Assembly: GCA_000697335.1 (NCBI GenBank)
Contig: JNEM01007103.1
Span: 1-21,563 of the forward strand
DNA: 21,563 nucleotides
DNA from: Conidiobolus incongruus B7586
Taxonomy: Eukaryota; Entomophthoromycota; Entomophthoromycetes; Entomophthorales; Conidiobolaceae
Reading direction: 5' to 3'
Part shown: in pieces, positions 10,103 to 19,696 of the stretch
How positions within the stretch are numbered: the stretch's first letter is position 1
Layout of the letters: each line of letters opens with the position of its first letter
Notes under the pieces: generated by a model
Seen by the model: the letters and a program-made list of their open reading frames with translations, nothing else
The model's database searches: none
What the model was told of the DNA's origin: nothing
Translations under genes and position numbers: made by a program

Positions 10103-10891
10103 ATGCCCAAAGCTGCGAATACAAGTAATACTGATATTCCAACGAGAGCTATGGTTGTTGCTCTTAAGAGTTATGGAGACAAAAATGCCACAGAAATTGC
10201 CAAGATAACTGGTATTACCTGTAGTACCGTTAACCGTATCTACAAAAAAGCACTTGAACGTGGTTTCGATCCGAAAGCTTACCCCATTTCTTTACGTATG
10301 GAACATCTCCAAGATGAGTCCCGTTCAGGTCGACCAATGGTACAGACGGATTATGTACACCAAGCTGTAATCAACAAAGTGTCCGATATTGAGCATGGAA
10401 GAGGATTAAACTTAAAAGCTATTTCTAAAGAACTTAACCTTGAAGGAGTCAAAGTGGGTAAAACTACCGTATGGAGAATTTTGAAAAACTCTGGGTTCCA
10501 GAAGATAAAACCCAGTAAAGAATCAGAGTCAACCAATGAACAAGGGCCTGCCAATCAATCCAAGTCAGTTAATGCCTTCGAACTACCAAAGGGACCTGAA
10601 GTAACCATCATACCTGAAACTGCCAAAGAACCTGAGTCAATAAACGTACCTCAATCTACCAAGAAACCTGAACCAATGAATGAACCAGAACCAGAAAAGA
10701 ATCTTTCACCAATTAAATTACCCAAGTCAGCTGACGAAGTCGAATCAAAGCAGGAACTTGAATCGGCAAATAACTCAGAGTTGGCCAATCCATCCGAGTC
10801 AGCGAATGAAGCTGACGCAAGCAAGAAACCTGAGTCAGCAAAGAAAAATAAGACCGAAAAAGCTATTTGGGTTTGTACAACACAACAATAA
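10103..10891 (+). CDS. HTH-array copy 2: intact Tc1-transposase-type double HTH protein without a catalytic domain
   Basis: This is a complete 262-residue frame, much richer in GC than its flanks. Residues 12-58 form a first helix-turn-helix (TRAMVVALKSYGDKNATEIA, then the recognition-helix part STVNRIYKKALERGFDP). Residues 73-79 are RSGRP with neighbours, the linker that joins the two DNA-binding halves in Tc1/mariner transposases. Residues 84-136 form a second HTH ending in KTTVWRILKNSGF, again typical of Tc1 N-termini. The DDE nuclease domain that should follow is absent. Instead residues 140-252 are a low-complexity tail of recurring blocks such as AKEPESIN, TKKPEPMN and KKPESAKK, rich in Pro, Glu, Ser and Lys, with no globular fold visible. 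The last residues are AIWVCTTQQ. I infer a DNA-binding protein, possibly nuclear, derived from a transposase and unable to transpose by itself. It could be a domesticated regulator or a self-repressing remnant. The ATG was chosen because its context (AAAAATGCC) recurs at copy 3. There are no introns. Confidence 0.88.
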   Translation: MPKAANTSNTDIPTRAMVVALKSYGDKNATEIAKITGITCSTVNRIYKKALERGFDPKAYPISLRMEHLQDESRSGRPMVQTDYVHQAVINKVSDIEHGRGLNLKAISKELNLEGVKVGKTTVWRILKNSGFQKIKPSKESESTNEQGPANQSKSVNAFELPKGPEVTIIPETAKEPESINVPQSTKKPEPMNEPEPEKNLSPIKLPKSADEVESKQELESANNSELANPSESANEADASKKPESAKKNKTEKAIWVCTTQQ

Positions 10892-11855
10892 TTTAAAACC
10901 ATATGAACAAGTTTGCACTTTGTTAAGGTTTATATATTTACAGTTATATTGGATAAATAAATTAAAAAAATCGCTTCTTTTTTATTGTAATCAATTGAAT
11001 TAAATACATTATGTTCCTTCATGACTGTTTTAATAATCCTTATCATCTAATGATTCAAAAACTTAATGTAGAATATAATACAATGGAAATAATATACAGT
11101 TTTCAAAATATAACTAAATGATATTTCAAGAACAATCTGAGAATAAATAACACCCTTTAAAAGTCCAGTTCAACTTAAACTTCTGGAAAGATTTAAGTAA
11201 TTTATTTGAATGAGTCAATATTGAATGGGATTGGAATGGATGGTGAATAAGTAATTGCAAAAAGTATTAATAAAAATATTTAAGATGAAAAAGTTGAGTA
11301 ATCTCAATATTTTTGATCTCTCAACTAATATCATTATTGGAATTTACTAATAAAATCTTCTCCAGTTATTACGCAATTTGAACCCTGATAGAAATTAAAA
11401 TTATTATCCACAAGCATAATCTAATATTTTACCATAAAATTTCAAATATGTAAAATTAGAAAAATAATAGCTATTTCGAAAATATATTGGTTAATATATT
11501 TCATATATTATGAAATAAAGTATTTGGATTTAATATTTGTAACAAAAAACCTTTTGATAATATAGAATCATTGTATATCATATAAAATATTACTGATTTT
11601 TATTTAATGATTAATCTTTATAAATACTTGAAAAATTTTTAAATTGAAATTCAAAAATTAAATTAAAAAAAATATTGAAATTGAATTGAATTTATCCAAT
11701 CAATATCTGAGAATAAGGAAGCTAATTCATAAAAATTGAGAGAGTGGGGTTAGTTTAAAAATTCCTGTCTCATTGATTAAAATGATATATTAAATATAAA
11801 TTATAACTATTAACTCTTTATCATTATATTATTATAATTATTTCACATTTAAAAA
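10892..11855. other. Spacer between HTH copies 2 and 3, with the promoter of copy 3
   Basis: No coding-like frame of its own was found. A CCAAT at 11696-11700 lies about 156 bases before the ATG at 11856, a distance similar to the CCAAT cluster of copy 2. The leader TTTCACATT is at 11841-11849. The words ATCTGAGAATAA occur twice (near 11136 and 11705), hinting at small internal duplication. Confidence 0.5.
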
Positions 11856-12173
11856 ATGCCAAAAGCTCAAAGCTCTAGTTACAATGATACACTAATGAGA
11901 ACTCTGATCGTAGTACTCAAGAGCTACACGGACAAGAGTACAGCTGAAATTGAGCAGATGACAGGTCAAAATAAACAGACTATTAATCGTATTTATCGAT
12001 TAGCTGTGAAGCGTGGTTTTAATCCCGAGAAATTGCCTCTCAATTTAAATTTGGAGCACTTGGGAATAAGCCCCAAAGAAACCAAGCCTAAGCCCAAACC
12101 TATGAAGAAAATGTGGATGCGACCAGACGAAAAATCAGATGATATTGCTGGACCTAATTTTGGATCAGAATAA
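11856..12173 (+). CDS. HTH-array copy 3: short intact single-HTH paralogue
   Basis: This is a complete 105-residue frame. Residues 1-69 align without gaps to copy 2, with 33 of 69 identical by my count, including MPKA at the start, VLKSY, the NRIY helix, RGF-P and EHL. Residues 12-58 form one HTH. The similarity stops exactly before the RSGRP linker of copy 2, so the second HTH and the long tail are missing. The end is different: a basic KPKPKPMKK stretch (residues 77-85), then the acidic PDEKSDDIAG. Copies 4 and 5 align better with this short form, so it represents a separate short lineage and not a fresh break. With about half the residues changed while the frame stays open, I infer selection on the protein. 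It may bind DNA as a single HTH, or pair with copy 2. An AATAAA lies at 12201-12206. Confidence 0.78.
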   Translation: MPKAQSSSYNDTLMRTLIVVLKSYTDKSTAEIEQMTGQNKQTINRIYRLAVKRGFNPEKLPLNLNLEHLGISPKETKPKPKPMKKMWMRPDEKSDDIAGPNFGSE

Positions 12174-13103
12174 TACTTTATTGTACAGAGAGGTATATTT
12201 AATAAATGAACAAAGAGAAGAAAGACTAACTTTTTTTCTATTATATTTAAATTTAAGTACTTTGCTAATTATTTATATTTAGTATACAAAGAATATAATA
12301 TCCCCAATTCTGAAATAAGAGAAAAAGAATCTATTCAGTAGAATACATTCACAGCGTATATATAACATTTTGGTGATAACAAGAATAGAGTCCAAGTATA
12401 CTAATAGTGATCTATAAAGCTTATATAAACATAATTTCAATTTTTATTTATTAGGTCAAGAATAGTAACGAGTGTAACTTGAATCAAAAATCATGAATAT
12501 TACAAATGTAGAACAATGAATATCATTTATTTAACTGAATATATTTTATACTCCATATATTATATAATTTATTAAATATACATAGTGTAATATAGTTATA
12601 TGTAAGAGCATATTACTAAATTTAAAATACAACCATACACAGCAATACTAATTTGAAATATAGTGTATATTTAATACACTTAAATTATTTAAATTTATTA
12701 ACCTGAAGTCACAATGATATTCCTGTATTTTTAGGACTAAATTTTTGAAATCAAAGAAATATTAAATCAAATTGATATTCAATTAAACATCAAACAGAAT
12801 ATCAATGCAAAAATTTTGAATCTAATAATTTATATCCAAATAATATACGAGTAAATAATTTAAAAATTGTTATTTATTATGAATTCAAGATGATTTATTA
12901 ATTTTATTTAAATTTATTATTATTTATAAATGATTAATACTTTCAAAATATTATAATCAAAGTTGAAAAGTACTCAAATTTGATGATGTGAATCATAATT
13001 AATTTATCAAAAAATCAACTGTAAAAAAATTGTTATTAAAAAATCCCTTGCAAACAGTGATACATTTTTTTTCGTTTCTAACTCTTCAACCAAATAATAA
13101 AGA
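12174..13103. other. Spacer between HTH copies 3 and 4
   Basis: AT-rich sequence without a coding-like frame. A slightly less AT-rich patch at about 12300-12420 holds no readable product. Confidence 0.55.
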
Positions 13104-13399
13104 ATGGGCAAAGGTTGCAACTGAAACTCACCCTGTCTAATCAAAGTATTAAAATGGTATTATTTAAGAGCTTAGGGGACAAACCAGCAACTCAAATGGA
13201 ACAGAGAACAGGAGTCAAAAATGCCTCAGTCAATTGAATATACAAATCAGTAATCGATCGTTATTATGACCCAGCAAATTTTTCAATAGATTTAGGTCAA
13301 GAACATATCAATTATAAATATAAGAAAGATGAGGTAAAACCAAAGAGAGTTGGAATGTATGAATTCACAAAGATCAATGGATACCTTGTGTTATTTTAG
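13104..13399 (+). pseudogene. HTH-array copy 4: broken short paralogue
   Basis: The start ATGGGCAAAGGTTGCAAC matches the starts of copies 2 and 3 (ATGCCCAAAGCTGCG) but the frame stops after six codons. A different frame carries the HTH from 13154: MVLFKSLGDKPATQMEQRTG, then SVN-stop-IYKSV where the intact copies have TVNRIY or TINRIY. So a frame change lies near the start, and an Arg codon has become TGA at 13235. After the stop, the frame continues with YDPANFSIDLGQEHI and a Lys-rich end (EVKPKRVGMYEF) to a stop at 13397, resembling the end of copy 3. At least two stops and one frame change make it a pseudogene of the short lineage. Confidence 0.8.
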
Positions 13400-13852
13400 T
13401 AATTGAGGTATTTTTTCAATATAATTAAAGAGCTTTATCAATAAATAATTTATTCAATAATTTAAATATTAGATAACTTTATCATAGTAAATCAAAAGTT
13501 TATTTCTCAAGTTCATAAGATCAAAGAAAGAAAGAAAAACTATATTAATAATGATAAAAAAAAGTTTAATATAAATATTTTTTATTTAAAACAAATTGAA
13601 TTATACTTAGTTAAATATATCTATTATAATATAAAAAATTTATATTCTAAATTTATTATTATTAATTCAAATATTCAATTTATGAAATATTTTTAAAGAT
13701 TAAATTTTATTAAAAATATAATAATTATTTTGATTAAATGAGATATTATAATAAAATTTTTAAATTTGAATAATATTATCATGGAATAAGTTATATCTTT
13801 AATAATTAAAATAAAAACAAAATTTAAAATTGAATTTTTGTTCATAGTAATA
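13400..13852. other. Spacer between HTH copies 4 and 5
   Basis: Extremely AT-rich, with no coding-like frame on either strand. A 61-codon minus-strand frame here is made of Ile, Lys, Asn and Phe only in the way chance AT-rich frames are. Confidence 0.55.
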
Positions 13853-14200
13853 ATGTGAGCAACATCTAGTGTCTCCAATACACTCTATTTAACAAAAGCT
13901 ATAATTGTGAGCTTAATGAGATTAGGCTGTAAGTCAACAGCCGAACTTGATCAAATAAAAGGAGTAAAGAAAACTATAATTTAACTTGTTTATAAATCTA
14001 TATTGGACAGTAGTTTTGACTCCATTAAATTTTATATTGAATTATCAAGTTTCCAATCAGTCACAAGCCCAAGGTTATTAAAGTTAAACATCCTATAAAG
14101 TTAAGATCTGGGTTCAGAAAAGATAATGAGTCCAAAGTTACTGCTAAATTATTTGACCTTTGTTTGTATTTGAGTCTGATAATTGAGTTTTTATGATATA
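13853..14200 (+). pseudogene. HTH-array copy 5: most decayed short paralogue
   Basis: From ATG at 13853 a stop follows at once (13856), then ATSSVSNTLYLTKAIIVSLM aligns with the start of copy 3. The HTH continues as KSTAELDQIKGVKKTII-stop-LVYKS, against KSTAEIEQMTGQNKQTINRIYRL in copy 3. The region after it (SSFDSIKFYIELSSF) matches the GFNPEKLPLNLNLEH part. From about 14068 the similarity moves to another frame with KPKVIKVKHPIK and then FRKDNESK, matching the Lys/Pro and Asp/Glu end of copy 3. At least two stops and one frame change are present. The 3' limit is approximate. Confidence 0.75.
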
Positions 14201-14610
14201 GCGAATATGACAAATCAAGTGTATTTTTTATTTAAGGTATTTTAAATAAACATTGTAAACTGTTTTATACATGATATATTTAATTTTCTAAGTTTATATT
14301 TCAAAACAAAATAACAGAATTTTTACAAATCTTTATTATACACTTGTTCAAAAGATAGATAAACTTAAAAATGATAAATTGTTTAAAATGAAATTTATAA
14401 ATTGGTGGAATAATGCATTTAATTTCATTTTACAATAATTATAGTATTTAATTTTGTTTTTGAAAGAAATATAGTTGATAGTATATTTTTATTGATTAAT
14501 TATTTAATAATATAAATTTCTTAAAAGGTTTAGATTCTTAAGGCTCTTTTTTATGCTTAATACCAATTACCTATCTAATTTGGTAATATTAATTTTTTCA
14601 ATTGAAACTA

Positions 14611-14650
<40 letters not shown>

Positions 14651-14764
14651 ATTTAATAAATTTAAAATCTAAATTATAAATAATAATTGCTACAAATATA
14701 TAAATATGTTTTGAAATTTATATAACATAGTAAGCTTATTTTGATATTTAAGTACTTATTGTTA
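14201..14764. other. Gene-free stretch between the HTH array and the ankyrin/DIL gene
   Basis: AT-rich, without coding-like frames. It includes a short imperfect inverted repeat around 14560-14588 (TACCAATT and AATTTGGTA) and the long AT microsatellite at 14614-14647. The + strand array and the minus strand ankyrin/DIL gene end toward each other here, so both must terminate in this stretch. Confidence 0.55.
14614..14647. repeat. (AT)n dinucleotide microsatellite
   Basis: An uninterrupted alternating AT/TA run of 34 bases, about 17 units, about 120 bases beyond the stop codon of the ankyrin/DIL gene. Confidence 0.95.
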
Positions 14765-17262
14765 TTATTTACCATTAATAGGTTTTTTGTTATCGAGTAA
14801 TCCGATAATATCTTCAGGAATTGCTGGGACGTTCCCTGGCTTGTTGGGATTGAAAGATGCCATTTCTGATTGGGTAGGGATAGAGAAGGGTAACAGATGA
14901 TTAGGGTCTTTGAGTTCGTTTTGGATGGGGTATGGAATGGGCTGATTGGACTCAAGAACTGGGGATCTAGTCGGTGTTGCGGATTGGATAGTTATATTAT
15001 CTATTCCTTCGGCCATTTGAAGATCCAGATCAACACTATCAGTATCCTTATGAGAGAGAGTAGGAGATTGCTCTGAGGAAGTGGGTGGGTATGGAGAATT
15101 AATGCTTGAATCCATTTCAGAAGGCTCTGAGGATATGGTATTTGAATTCTGAGTAACCAAGATTCGAGGTGCTATTTTTGGAGTTGGTGTTGTGTCAACG
15201 TCTTGTAGAATCATAGATTGTCTTCCATCCCTAGTGGCAGCTTTAGATTCCAATTGTTGGCATAAAACTTGGTCAGATGTCACTTTAATATAGTCAACAA
15301 TTTCGTCAGGAATTCTAGGCTCGTCTGTTTCATAACGATAGTTCTCACTAACTCTTCGAATTTGTAGTGGATTTAATTCCTCAAGTGATTTAAGAGTATC
15401 AATGAATTCTTGTGAAGAGGTGTGAGATGAAAAGATTTGAAGGAACTGCAACAATTGAATCAAAGGTTTGAAATGATGATTCAAATGGTGAACCAAGGGA
15501 CTAGATCCATGGTTACGAATCCAATCTTCAATATTAGTGATATTCATTCGAATTTGCATTGCTCTGCTGCGACAACAGTATTTCTTATGTTTCAAAATTT
15601 GGTTAAAGAGATGGCAGGAAATGAAATAAATCAATTGATTCAAAATGTGATGGACAAGCATAGGATGGACTTCATAAGTTTGTAAAACAAATAACGTATT
15701 TCCCAAAATATTAGTAATCGTAGCAGGTGAAGGTTTGGTTTTTCCATTGATACCAGCGTGAGGGGTCTTTGGCTTCCTTCTCAAACTTAAAGTTCTTCTC
15801 AATGATAACGAGGAGCTACCTGAGTCACTAGGTTGATCCTCAGAATCATCATCATCATCACCGCCTCCAAGTCCAAATAAAAATGATTTTTTCTTTAAGC
15901 CAAATTTAGATTCATCCGTTAAACCTGGAATAGTTTCACAGTTAAGAATGGCCTGATTAAGTTCAAGATGGAGCTTATTTTGAGCTTCTTTTACGAAAAG
16001 TTGGTAAATTTCGTGAACCAATTCAGAAAGAGACAATTGATGATCGACTGTACCAGCGACAAGGCTGGTGTCTTTCTTAATATAATATAGTAATTGAGTA
16101 GTGTTGGCCATCCAAAAAGTAATTAACATGGGATCATCTGGATTTTTCCTCAATCTAGTAGTCAATGCGTTAATAAACCCATTCAACAAGCTATCCAATA
16201 AATCTGGTGTGCTGTAGTAATGAGCAAATCGAGCACATAAAAATATGACATTTGCGGGCGCTAGTTTCTGTTCTCTGGTATACATTGGCTTGATATTTGT
16301 GACAACAGTTGATAGAATATGGGGTACTTGATCTTCATTAAAAACATACATTTGATCTGGCATGCATTGATCCCAAATGAATTCAGAATTCATAAAGTCG
16401 TTCAATGCTTCATCCTTATACCCATCGTTTTGGCCATTCATCATATCTTCCAAATTGTTTCCTAAGGTTTCAATCTGAGCAGCTTTATCAGCGTCATATT
16501 TGGCAAATTCATCTTGAATTCCATCTGGATCAGTATAAGCCATACTGTTTATTGATAAAGTATCGAAATCACGAGAGTCGTCTAGAGCATTTAAACTAAA
16601 ACAACTCGCTACAGATTGTCGCGATTGATGCTTTCTTTGAAAGTTATAAGATAAAATTTCGGTCAACTTGACACTCTTCTGGTTGCTGTCAGCAGTGATA
16701 CCATGATTAATAATATCTACAACAGTTCTTCCTTTAGCAGTTTTAGTAGCTGGGGAAGCGCCATTTTCTAATAATATTTTGACAATATCTTCGTGATTAT
16801 TATTAGTTGCCCACATTAGTGCTGGCCATCCGACTATAGAGAATTAATAGGGTAAATAATTTTGAGTAATTCGATATAAATAAACTTACTTTTATCTTGA
16901 ACATTAACACTAGCACCATTTTCCAACAAAGTTTTAACAATATCGAAATAACCAAAGCAAGCAGCATAAACTAGAGGGGGAGTACCGTCCGAATCAGGTT
17001 TATCCAAGTCTAAATACTCTCTCACTTCTTTGATTAATTTTTCAACCTCCTCCAAGTCGTTATTACTACAAGCTCTCTGTAGGAATTTGGTAAGTTTTTG
17101 CGTCTTCTCCTCCTTAGTATAATAATTTTTATTCGCTATCTCCATAGGAGTCTCCAAAGTTTCGGAAATTAAATCTATTAGAGCTTCGTCTACACTTTGA
17201 GTCGAGTTATTCCTGCCATTTCTGTGAGGATCAGGTGACTGATTTGAAACTACTTCTGCCAT
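14765..17262 (-). CDS. Ankyrin-repeat and DIL-domain protein, two exons
   Basis: Exon 1 (17262-16890) and exon 2 (16833-14765) join in frame to give 813 residues. Residues 1-50 are polar. Ankyrin repeats cover about 55-157: TPPLVYAACFGYFDIVKTLL and, across the splice junction, GWPALMWATNNNHEDIVKIL are clear, with a weaker repeat before them. A linker follows. Residues about 285-385 (VPHILSTVVTNIKP, APANVIFLCARFAHYY) form the first part of a dilute-like globular region. An Asp/Gly-rich loop with SLRRTLSLRR lies at 446-476. The DIL domain itself is about 518-630 (HHILNQLIYFISCHLFNQIL onward). Residues 650-813 are Ser/Thr/Pro-rich and look disordered. Fungi have a conserved family with ankyrin plus DIL. 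DIL is the cargo-binding tail domain of myosin V, but no motor domain is present here, so an adaptor role is inferred. The ATG at 17262 has A at -3 and is the first in the frame. Confidence 0.93.
16834..16889 (-). other. Intron of the ankyrin/DIL gene
   Basis: A 56-base intron on the minus strand with donor GTAAGT and acceptor CTATAG. Splicing turns the codons around the junction into Asp-Lys-Ile-Gly-Trp-Pro-Ala-Leu and completes an ankyrin repeat that is otherwise cut. Without splicing the frame ends 17 codons later. Confidence 0.92.
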
Positions 17263-17708
17263 AGTTTAATCTAACAAATTTATTGAATATAAGGTTCTGA
17301 TGAATATTAGTTGAATATACTGAATATCTGTACCTTATTTACAATTTTATAAAATAGAATCAGAATAGAGAGTAGATTTAATATGATATAATTAAATCTG
17401 AATAGTATAAAATAATAATCAATTATAAAAGTGATTAAGTTGATTTCAAATAACGTATTCAAATAAAGAGCGATAAGAATGAATTTTACTTGTTGAATAA
17501 TATTAAATTAATGGAGTATTAATGGGAAAAACTATATTTACTAAACTTTAAACAAAACTATTAAAATTAATCTATGAACTTATATATTTTAAAATGAAAA
17601 CCATTAATCCAACCAAATTATTAAATATTCTTATCAATATTTTAAAGTTAATAAGCTATTTGTTATTTCATCATTTTAAAGTTAATTTATTTGAATTCAA
17701 TTTGTTTG
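17263..17708. other. Upstream region of the ankyrin/DIL gene
   Basis: AT-rich, with no coding-like frame and no convincing TATA box. It should hold the promoter and 5' leader of the minus-strand ankyrin/DIL gene. Confidence 0.5.
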
Positions 17709-17804
17709 CTAATCTATTCTAAATTGGGAACCTTCATTTTGATAATTTGGATTAAAACCAATATTGCAAGTATCACAGAGATAATTTGGGGATCCATAAT
17801 TCAT
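17709..17804 (-). CDS. Tiny ORF with a CxxC pair, unknown; gene fragment or small peptide
   Basis: A 31-residue minus-strand frame reads MNYGSPNYLCDTCNIGFNPN and then continues to a stop after FRID. The frame is open for 14 further codons upstream (including FINDSLLKGVN). The stretch is GC-richer than its surroundings and uses varied residues with two Cys three apart, unlike chance frames here. It may be the last exon or the remnant of a small protein; no signal peptide and no acceptor leading into the right frame was found. Function unknown. Confidence 0.3.
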   Translation of the reverse strand: MNYGSPNYLCDTCNIGFNPNYQNEGSQFRID

Positions 17805-19168
17805 ATTAACCCCTTTTAATAAACTGTCATTGATGAAATTTTTATAATATCAGCATCTATTTTATAAATCAATATATATATTTAAATATTCATTTGGTAA
17901 TGATTCAGTATTAATAATTAGTAGGGATATTTATGCAAGTGTAATTTAAAGTTGAGAAATATAAATTTTATTTTTAAAATGGCATGATATTATAATAATT
18001 CAAATATTAATAGGATAACCATTGCATTAAGCTTTTTCAAAATATACATTTTAAATTTTCTAAAAATAATAGATATTTAATAATATAATCATAATTTAAA
18101 ATATTCTTAACAATTTCGTCAATTTTTTAATACAACAAACATGAATTAAATAATAAATTAATGGATTAATTTCAAGCTTTTGAATATTAAAAATAAAATT
18201 AATTATACAATGATAAATCATAATTCCCAATATGATTTTTAAAACTAAAAATATGTTATATATTTTAATATTATAACAGATAAATAATAAATAATAAATA
18301 ATACAAATGAAAACTTAAAATAATTCAATTTAGATATCCTTATTAAAATTAGAAAATTAATTTATTGATTTTACTATTCATAATACCCAATATTAAAGTT
18401 ATATTAATTAAAATGTGAATCAATATCTTTTATAATCTTGTATATTTAAATAATATTTCAAAAGAAAATTATTATAAACCCTATAGCTGATATAGAGATA
18501 GAAATATGATTTAGTTTTGCAAATTATATTGAATCAAACTATATTATTGATAGGGCTATTTGCGTTTTAGAATTGTTCAATTATCATTTGGAAACCATTG
18601 ATGATATCATTTTTTGTTGATTTAGTCTAGATGCGTTATTTAAATCCTCTCATTTACATCATAGTAAATGTTCATCCAATTACCAATTTCAAGTCTCTAT
18701 TATAAACTCCAAATTATATAATAAAATTTTTTATTATGATATAATTTTTTAAATTCAATATCAAGGTTGTACATATATTTATATTATTCAGGCTAAAATC
18801 CTTTGATATAATTAAAATTATGATTATTTTCTGAATTTTCTTTTATTAACCCCAGATTATAAACTCACAAATTTAATATTTTTTTGATTAAATTCAAAAG
18901 GAGAATTTAAAATATAGCTAAGTTTGAATTGAAAAATGAAGATCATAATTGTAATGCTGGAGTAGATACATATTACTTTCGTTTAAATATATCATATATA
19001 TCATTAAAAAATGCTATAATTAAAAACTACTCTTCCAATTTGAATTCAACAAAGTTAAATTAATAATTCAAGAAATTTTACATTTTAAATTGTTTTAATA
19101 TAATATAAACTAGAAATCAATGCCTCTATTATTTTGAATATTAATTCAAATTATTTAAAAATAAGAAA
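17805..19168. other. AT-rich stretch without a supported gene
   Basis: Mostly AT-rich. A GC-richer island at about 18480-18720 shows only short frames cut by several stops on both strands, such as minus-strand NDIINGFQMIIEQF, so it could be a very old dead gene but cannot be assigned. Confidence 0.5.
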
Positions 19169-19279
19169 ATGGCAGTATATGATTATTTTCACAGTTATTA
19201 ATCAAATGATACTCTATTAACGAGTAATTTGGTATTACAACAAAATCCTCAAGCCCATAGTGTGAATAAATCAGATGTA
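19169..19279 (+). pseudogene. Coding-like fragment with one internal stop, unknown
   Basis: From ATG at 19169 the frame reads MAVYDYFHSY, a TAA stop, then SNDTLLTSNLVLQQNPQAHS and NKSD up to about 19279, where it enters a poly-Ile AT repeat. GC rises over exactly this stretch. A GT at 19280 (GTAATA) could be a splice donor. It is either the start of a broken gene or chance; I do not recognise it. Confidence 0.25.
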
Positions 19280-19696
19280 ATAATAATAATAATTATTATA
19301 CAGAATTAAGTTTATACATATTTATATATTCCATATAATCACTCATATATTAGTGTTTGATCATATGTAATATGATTTTTATATTTAATGAATTGTAATT
19401 AAATATTAATATAATCATTATTGAACTAAAATATATATTAATTTTCTGTATTTTATATATAAATTGCTATATTTTATAAACCACACTAATATCATATCAT
19501 TTTATAATTTAATTAGAAAAAAAAATCAATATGATCACTTAAGACAGGATAGGAATTAATCAATGAATATATAAAATTTATTTAACACTTATAGCACATA
19601 TTATAAAGTAAATAATCAGATAAGCTAGAACTTCGTTTTATATATAATAAAGTAGTCATCTTTAAGTTATTAAGTTACAACTTTAAAAAAAATTAT
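19280..19696. other. AT-rich stretch downstream of the two-repeat protein gene
   Basis: AT-rich, starting with an (ATA)n-like run near 19280. No coding-like frame was found. It should contain the 3' end of the minus-strand gene that stops at 19697. Confidence 0.5.

Noticed and set aside
10351-10554. Antisense 67-codon frame inside HTH copy 2
   Set aside because: It is the reverse shadow of a well-supported coding frame.
10651-10902. 83-codon antisense frame over the copy 2 tail (Phe/Ser/Gly/Ala-rich)
   Set aside because: The apparent repeats come from the repeat tail on the other strand.
10680-11003. 107-codon + frame overlapping the tail of HTH copy 2
   Set aside because: It reads the Pro/Glu repeat tail out of frame (Asn/Gln-rich text) and then runs into AT-rich non-coding DNA.
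13693-13878. 61-codon minus frame between HTH copies 4 and 5
   Set aside because: Composed almost only of Ile, Phe, Lys, Asn and Leu, and it overlaps the start of copy 5.
8205-14200. Interpretation of the HTH array as five independent Tc1 insertions
   Set aside because: All copies have the same orientation, none has a DDE remnant, and no terminal inverted repeats were seen around them; local duplication fits better.
6434-14647. AT microsatellites as replication origin or centromere signals
   Set aside because: Simple AT runs are expected by slippage in DNA of this composition and nothing else supports such a role.
15437-15685. 82-codon + frame inside the ankyrin/DIL gene
   Set aside because: Antisense shadow of the DIL domain region, without its own support.
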